NCBI GenBank assembly: GCA_028551475.1
Contig: CM052361.1
Location: 17,425,274 to 17,489,273, forward strand
Length of the DNA: 64,000 nt
Source: Casuarina equisetifolia
Taxonomy: Eukaryota > Streptophyta > Magnoliopsida > Fagales > Casuarinaceae
Direction: 5' to 3'
Shown: positions 58,997 through 64,000 of the stretch, piece by piece
Numbering within the stretch: the first letter of the stretch is position 1
Layout: each line of letters opens with the position of its first letter
Position numbers and translations under genes: made by a program
Notes under the pieces: generated by a model
Database searches by the model: none
The model's input: only the letters and a program-made list of their open reading frames with translations
Told to the model about the DNA's origin: nothing

Positions 58997-61900
58997 GAAG
59001 GTCGATATGTGTTAACGACATTTAGCTTGCGAAGGAGACGAAGATGCTGATTTGGCCCGAGGGCTTTGGTCAGGATGTCGGCTGGCTGATCCTTGGTTCC
59101 AACATGTTTGGTCTTGATAAGTCCTCGTCGAATTTTTTCCCGAATGAAGTGGCAATCTACATCTATGTGTTTGGTTCTCTGATGAACCATGGGGTTGGCT
59201 GCTAGCTCCATAGAGGCCTTGTTATCACAATACAAGGTGACAGGACGGGGAACTTCAATTCCTATGTCTCCAAGAAGTCCTAGTAACCAAATAATCTCAC
59301 ATGAGGTGAGCGTCATGGCTCGATATTCTGCCTCAATGGAAGATAAAGAGACAACAACTTGCTTCTTGCTTTTCCAAGAAATCAATGCGTCTCCAAGCAT
59401 CACATAAAAATTGGTGACTGATTTTCTACCGACCTTACATGTGGCATAATCTGAATCACAGTAAGCTCCCATCTGATATCCCCCTGTGGCGGGGATGAGT
59501 AGGCCTGTACCTGGGCAACTTTTTAGGTATCTAACCACTCGAATTGCAGCTTCCCAATGGGATTTCTTTGGTGAGTGCATGAATTGTGCGAGGTTGTGCA
59601 CTGCATATGAGATATCCGGTCTTGTGACGTTGAGATAGTTCAACTTCCCAATGAGCTGTTGATACTTCAAAGGATCCGTTAAGAGCGGATCATCATCACG
59701 AGGAATGGGTGCCCCTGATCATACTGTGGTGTTGTCAATGAGAGATTGGTGTCCATGGGATTGTCAACCGGTTTGGCTCCCCCAAGCCCAAGCTCATCAA
59801 TCAACTCCAAGATATACTTGCGTTGACTTAACTGAAGCCCTTGAGAATCTTGTAGGACCTCAATCCCAAGATAGTACTTGAGATCTCCCAAGTCCTTGAT
59901 ATGGAAAACTGAATGAAGATGCTCCTTGAGCTCGCGGATCCCATCAAGATCGCTGCCAGTAATGAGGATGTCATCAACATAAATGAGAAGGAGGACGATG
60001 AGATTACCTCGACGTCGTACAAAAAGGGAAGTGTCATGCATCGAGTCCTGATATCCAGCTGCTAGAAAAGCGTCAGTGAACTTGGCATATCATTGCCGAG
60101 CAGCTTGTTTCAGGCCATATAGGGATTTCTTCAATTTGCAGACTTTTCCACTGTGCTCATTCGGGTCTCCAGGTGGAAGTCGCATGTAGACATCTTCATG
60201 AAGGTCGCCCTGCAAGAAAGCATTGGTGACGTCCATCTGGTGGATGCCCCAATGGTTCTGGGCTGCAAGGGAAAGAGCACATCTAATGGTGATGTGTTTG
60301 ACAACAGGAGCAAAAATCTCATGATAATCGACGCTTTCCTTCTGACTGTAGCCCTTAGCCACAAGACGAGCTTTGTACCGTTCTACTGTCCCATCAGCTT
60401 GATACTTGATCTTGTAGACCCACTTACACCCAATGGGCTTTCGGCCGGGGGGTAAATCCACAATGTCCCAAGTGTCATTGTCTTCCAATGCTTTGATTTC
60501 CTGTGTCATGGCATCTTGCCATCTAGGATTGCCAACAGCCTCATGGTGATAGAGAGGCTCAGTGTCTGCAGAGATGGAGGCAATAAAGTGTTTGGAAGAA
60601 GGGGAAAGGTGATCATAGGAGAGATAGGCCGAGAGTGGATATGTGGAGGAGTCACTCTCAGCAAGGTGAATGGTAGGGCAAACATAGTCGGTCGACCAAA
60701 GTGGTGGTCGGGTTTCCCGAGTAGATCGTCGAGGAGAGGGTGGAACAGAAGTGGAAGTGGAAGGTAAGTCATTTGTCGAAGGTGGGAGGTCATCATCGGA
60801 GAATACATCATAAGAGTCAGCGGATGGTGGTAAAGGAATGGGAGTCCGGGTAGGTGGTGGAGCTGGAGTGGAAGCTGAGGGGTCAACTGTGAGAGGTAGT
60901 GGCTGAGTAAGGGGGTCTGGATGTGGTGGTGCAGAAACCTCAAGATCGAGTGGAGCCAAAGGACCCTGCATAATAGATTGCGTTTTGGGACCTATTTGGG
61001 AAAAGGGGAAGATGTCCTCGTAAAACTTTACATCTCGACTCACAAAAAATTTTCTACTTTTGGCATTGTAAAGCCGATAGCCTTTTTGACCTTGAGCATA
61101 GCCCATAAAGATACTGGGAATGGCTCGGGGGGCAAACTTGTCCTGAGGCCCCATGGTAGTGGCATGACACATGCAACCAAAAACCCTAAGATGTGAGAGT
61201 TTTGGTGTTTTTCCAAACAGTTTTTCAAAAGGAGTGATTCCTTGCAAAACAGAAGAGGGCATCCTATTGATAAGATAGGTGGCAGTAAGGATGCATTCGC
61301 CCCAAAATTTTTCAGGCATGGAGCTTTGAAATTTCAAGGCTCGTGCAACATCAAGAAGATGTCGATGCTTGCGTTCCACAACCCCATTCTGTTGAGGAGT
61401 GTGAACACAAGAACTCTCATGGAGAATACCTAGTGATGAGAATAGTTGTTTAGTGTGAGAGTTGAAAAAATCATAGGCATTATTAGATCTAATGCGCTAA
61501 CTGCTAAGCTGAATTGGTTGGTTTTTTACCATATTCAGAAATTCCTCCAACCGAGAAAAGGTTTCACTTTTGACTTTCATGAGGAATGTCCATGTTCCTC
61601 GTGAGAAGTCATCAACAAGTGTGAGGAAATATCGAAATCCATCGTGATTGGGAATACGGTAAGGTCCCCAAACATCAATGTGGATCAGATCAAAAATCCT
61701 TTGCGCTGTGTGGTCATGCATAGGAAAAGGATTTCTAGTTTGTTTTACAAGAGGACAAATCATACAAGGTGTAGACAAAACATTTTTGCAAGATTTAAAG
61801 TCCGTTAAAAATTGAAATTTGGCTTGGGACATATGCCCAAGCCTACAATGCCAGAGTTGAGAGTTTGAAAAATCACACGCTGACACCGTGTTTACAAAAG

Positions 61901-63695
61901 ATGGGCAATTCCCAGAAAGTAAAGCAACATCATTTTTTCCAAGACATGCTACAAAAAAATAAAGTCTATTGCGCATTCTACCGAGTCCTTTGACTTCACT
62001 CGTCAAAAGGTCCTGAAAGACACAAAAATTGGCATATAGTATGATGCAACAATTATTTTCATGGCAAAGTTTGGAAGTAGACAAAAGATTGAATTTAAAA
62101 TTTGGTGAGTAGAGAACATTGTTCAATTTCAGTTGTCTAGATATGTGGGTGTGTCCAGTATGTGTAATTAGGGCACTATTACCATTAGGAAATTTAACTT
62201 TCCTAGATCTAGATGCACATGGAACAAGAGAATCTAGACATTGAATATTAGCAGTAATATGATCACTTGCACCAGAATTAATAATCCAAAGTTTAGAAAG
62301 GAAAGTGCTTGTACCTGCGAGATGGGCATGAGCGTCGGAATCATCATGCAAGAAGTGAATGAAACGCTAATAATCAGTCTTTGTGATAAAGACATGATCA
62401 GAGTCATGGGCCACTAAGTTGGCTTGAGCTTCTCCTTTGTAATACTTGTGGCCGGGGGGGTATCTGTTGAGCTTGTAGCACTCTTTGCGTTCATGGCCAT
62501 AATTCTTGCAGTATTCACACTGAGGGCCAGTCAATCGGTAGCATTCCTTCTTCCGATGGCCCTTCTTTCTGCAATAATCACATTTTTCTTCTTGCTGCCC
62601 CCCTCGAAATGACCTGTCGTTTTGCTTAGCTTTGAGCGAAAACGACACGTCGTTTGGAGTGGTCCTAAATGACCTATCGTTTTGGCGAGCTAAAAACGAC
62701 ATGTCGTTTTGACCGTATTTAGAGGAGAACGACACGTCATGCACCTCGGGCTGTTGTTCGCTGAAGCCCGTCCCCATAGATCGATCCGCCGTAATAGAGT
62801 GCTGACGTGTAGGGGGACCTATTACGTCGGGCAATGATTTCGCCGCAACAAAGCTGTATTCGCCGGTCGTCTTCCCCGCAGCGTTCTGACGATATTCGGC
62901 CTTGCTGATGATGGCATAGGTTTGAATAACGTCTGGATGGGGCTGCATGAGCAAAATCTGCTCTCAGATTGCTGAATAACCGTCATCAAGGCCATTTAAG
63001 AACTGATAAAAGTTCATCCGACCTTCGTGAATCTGCCACGGCCGGTATTGGAGCACCTCCGGTGAAATTAGCCCCAGAAGGGTGCTGTATTCATCCCAGA
63101 GCTGTCGGAGATGGCCAAAATAGGTCGAAACGGCCTTTCCCCCTTGCTGGATTCCCCAGATTTCTCGGATGAGGTCGTAAACCCTAGACGGGTCGACCTA
63201 AGAGTAGCGGGTGTGGAGCTCGGGCCACATTTTGGCCACTTCTCGGGTGTAGATGAGACCGTCATGCAATTCCGTCGAGATGGAGTTTAAAATCCAGCCA
63301 TGGCAGAGGTCGTTGCAGCGGTCCCAGAGCATTCGGGTTGGGGAGTCGGTTGCTGGTTTCGGGTAGGACCCGTTTACAAAAACCAGCTTGTTCTTGATCG
63401 AGAGGGCAATTTTCATGATTTTGCTCCAAACGGTGTAGTTTGAGCGTCCGGCAAGCTTCACTGTCACCAGAGCGACTGAGTGGGTATCTCCGATGTGAAG
63501 ATAGAGGGGGTCCGATTGATCGGGTTCAGGCTTGACCTGGGACTAGGAATCATGTTGATTCGGTGGTGGTGGAGACGGCGTGCGAAGGGGGTTTTGGCCG
63601 GAGGTGTTTCCAGAGGTAGACTCGATTCGTCCACCGCGATGAGGTGGCACATACAGCTTTTTGCCGGTGGATTGGTTGCCGGTGGGTTCGGCCAT
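58990..63695 (-). pseudogene. Broken gag-pol polyprotein of the copia element
   Basis: The ATG at 63695 opens MAEPTGNQSTGKK; the apparent earlier start at 63737 is GTG. Domain order on the minus strand is gag (KLAGRSNYTVWSKIMKIAL near 63440), two CCHC knuckles (about 62515-62600), protease (IINSGASDH near 62275), integrase ([34 protein letters not shown]), RT ([29 protein letters not shown] near 59975) and RNase H (YCDSDYA, SSIEAEYRAM, LYCDNKASM). All parts are in one frame up to about 59,710. It is broken by stops at 63543, 63198, 62964, 62367, 61497 and 60090 (lowest base of each), and by a one-base frameshift between about 59690 and 59720. The protease Asp and the second integrase Asp positions read Asn, so those activities are lost as well. 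Confidence 0.92.
62611..62740 (-). repeat. Periodic NDxSF repeat in copia gag
   Basis: Between the gag core and the zinc knuckles the minus strand encodes five units of an (N)D-V/M/R-S-F motif. Their GTCGT-type cores (plus strand) fall near 62616, 62649, 62676, 62703 and 62736, i.e. spacings of 33, 27, 27 and 33 bases. One unit is a perfect 18-bp palindrome, AAAACGACATGTCGTTTT (62693-62710). Confidence 0.85.
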
Positions 63696-64000
63696 TGGAT
63701 TGGGCACGATGTCTGCGATGTAGGGCAGAAACGGCACCGTTTAGATGGAGTTGAGGTGGATCCGAAATGACGGCGTTTCGCAATGAGGTGTGAAGGGACG
63801 TCGTCGTCTGGAGACCTGAACGTCGTTTGCGTTGTATGGCAAAACAGCGTCGTATAATAGCTTGAAAAAATGGCTTATGCGTCGTTTGGCCGAAAAGAAG
63901 GGGACAACGTCGTGTGGGTCGTCTTCTTCGCTGGTTCGGTCGAGGAGCCGGAAAAAAAACACAGAGGAAAGAGAAAAACTTTCTCTGTTTCGGTGGTAGA
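63696..64000 (-). other. Leader of the copia element with repeated CGTCGT motif
   Basis: Untranslated region between the expected primer-binding site and gag. On the plus strand CGTCGT occurs at 63799, 63821, 63848, 63880 and 63908, all in one orientation, spaced 22-32 bases. Related variants GGCGTTT and a palindromic AAACGGTGCCGTTT lie nearer gag. Confidence 0.7.

Larger units (their letters stand above)
58652..64000 (-). mobile_element. Ty1/copia LTR retrotransposon, 3' LTR to leader (5' LTR outside window)
   Basis: The element reads right to left: leader (to 63696), gag, protease, integrase, reverse transcriptase, RNase H (to 58990), purine tract and 3' LTR. The order integrase before reverse transcriptase defines Ty1/copia. 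The last bases of the window read TCTACCACC on the minus strand, the sort of sequence that follows a tRNA-Met primer-binding site. The 5' LTR should therefore begin almost immediately beyond 64,000. The coding part is disrupted (see the gag-pol pseudogene). Confidence 0.95.

Noticed and set aside
60506-60943. 145-codon minus-strand ORF inside the copia element
   Set aside because: Shifted-frame shadow of the proline-rich linker between integrase and reverse transcriptase.

Overview
The window is a 64 kb piece of a eudicot plant nuclear genome. Signs of this are AT-rich intergenic DNA, GT-AG introns, plant-specific gene families, and many LTR retrotransposon and SINE remnants. I cannot name the species from sequence alone. 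Exon structures were assembled by hand from splice sites and phase. The two pectinesterases, the SUN protein and the 5-phosphatase each give one uninterrupted frame after splicing.

Layout. 1-404 (minus) is the N-terminus of an ABF/AREB-type (group A) bZIP factor running off the left edge, with a probable 5'UTR intron and a TATA box near 1,865. 2,561-13,290 is a gene-free, AT-rich tandem-repeat field: about 0.6 kb monomers organised into a 3.0 kb unit present twice, then more diverged repeats. A SINE with target duplication sits at the same monomer position in both 3 kb copies. 14,494-20,530 (plus) is a two-exon SUN-domain nuclear envelope protein with a 4.6 kb intron. 24,043-27,676 (plus) is a nine-exon type I inositol polyphosphate 5-phosphatase (499 aa). 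29,047-29,400 (plus) is a small secreted peptide precursor that looks CLE-like (CLE46 type).

30-39 kb is a retrotransposon graveyard: a Ty1/copia pol fossil (minus), a gag-only copia element with LTR, PBS and PPT (plus), and a 1.04 kb LTR (minus). 40,325-44,314 (plus) and 48,865-50,688 (minus) are two convergent pectin methylesterases with PMEI pro-regions. A copia 3'-end fossil and a retroposed poly(A) fragment lie between them. 51-58.6 kb is intergenic, with a SINE carrying a 13-bp target duplication, a complete 343-bp TRIM element with 5-bp target duplication, and a SINE nested in another SINE with a 15-bp duplication.

58,652-64,000 (minus) is most of a Ty1/copia element (3' LTR, PPT, gag-pol), ended by the window just before its expected primer-binding site. 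Its gag-pol is broken by six in-frame stops and one frameshift. Most look like C-to-T changes, as expected after silencing by DNA methylation. Its gag and its leader share an unusual periodic AAACGAC motif, the strangest signal I found here.

The genes do not form a pathway. The nearest to a functional pair is the two pectinesterases, both cell-wall modifying enzymes but from different subgroups.
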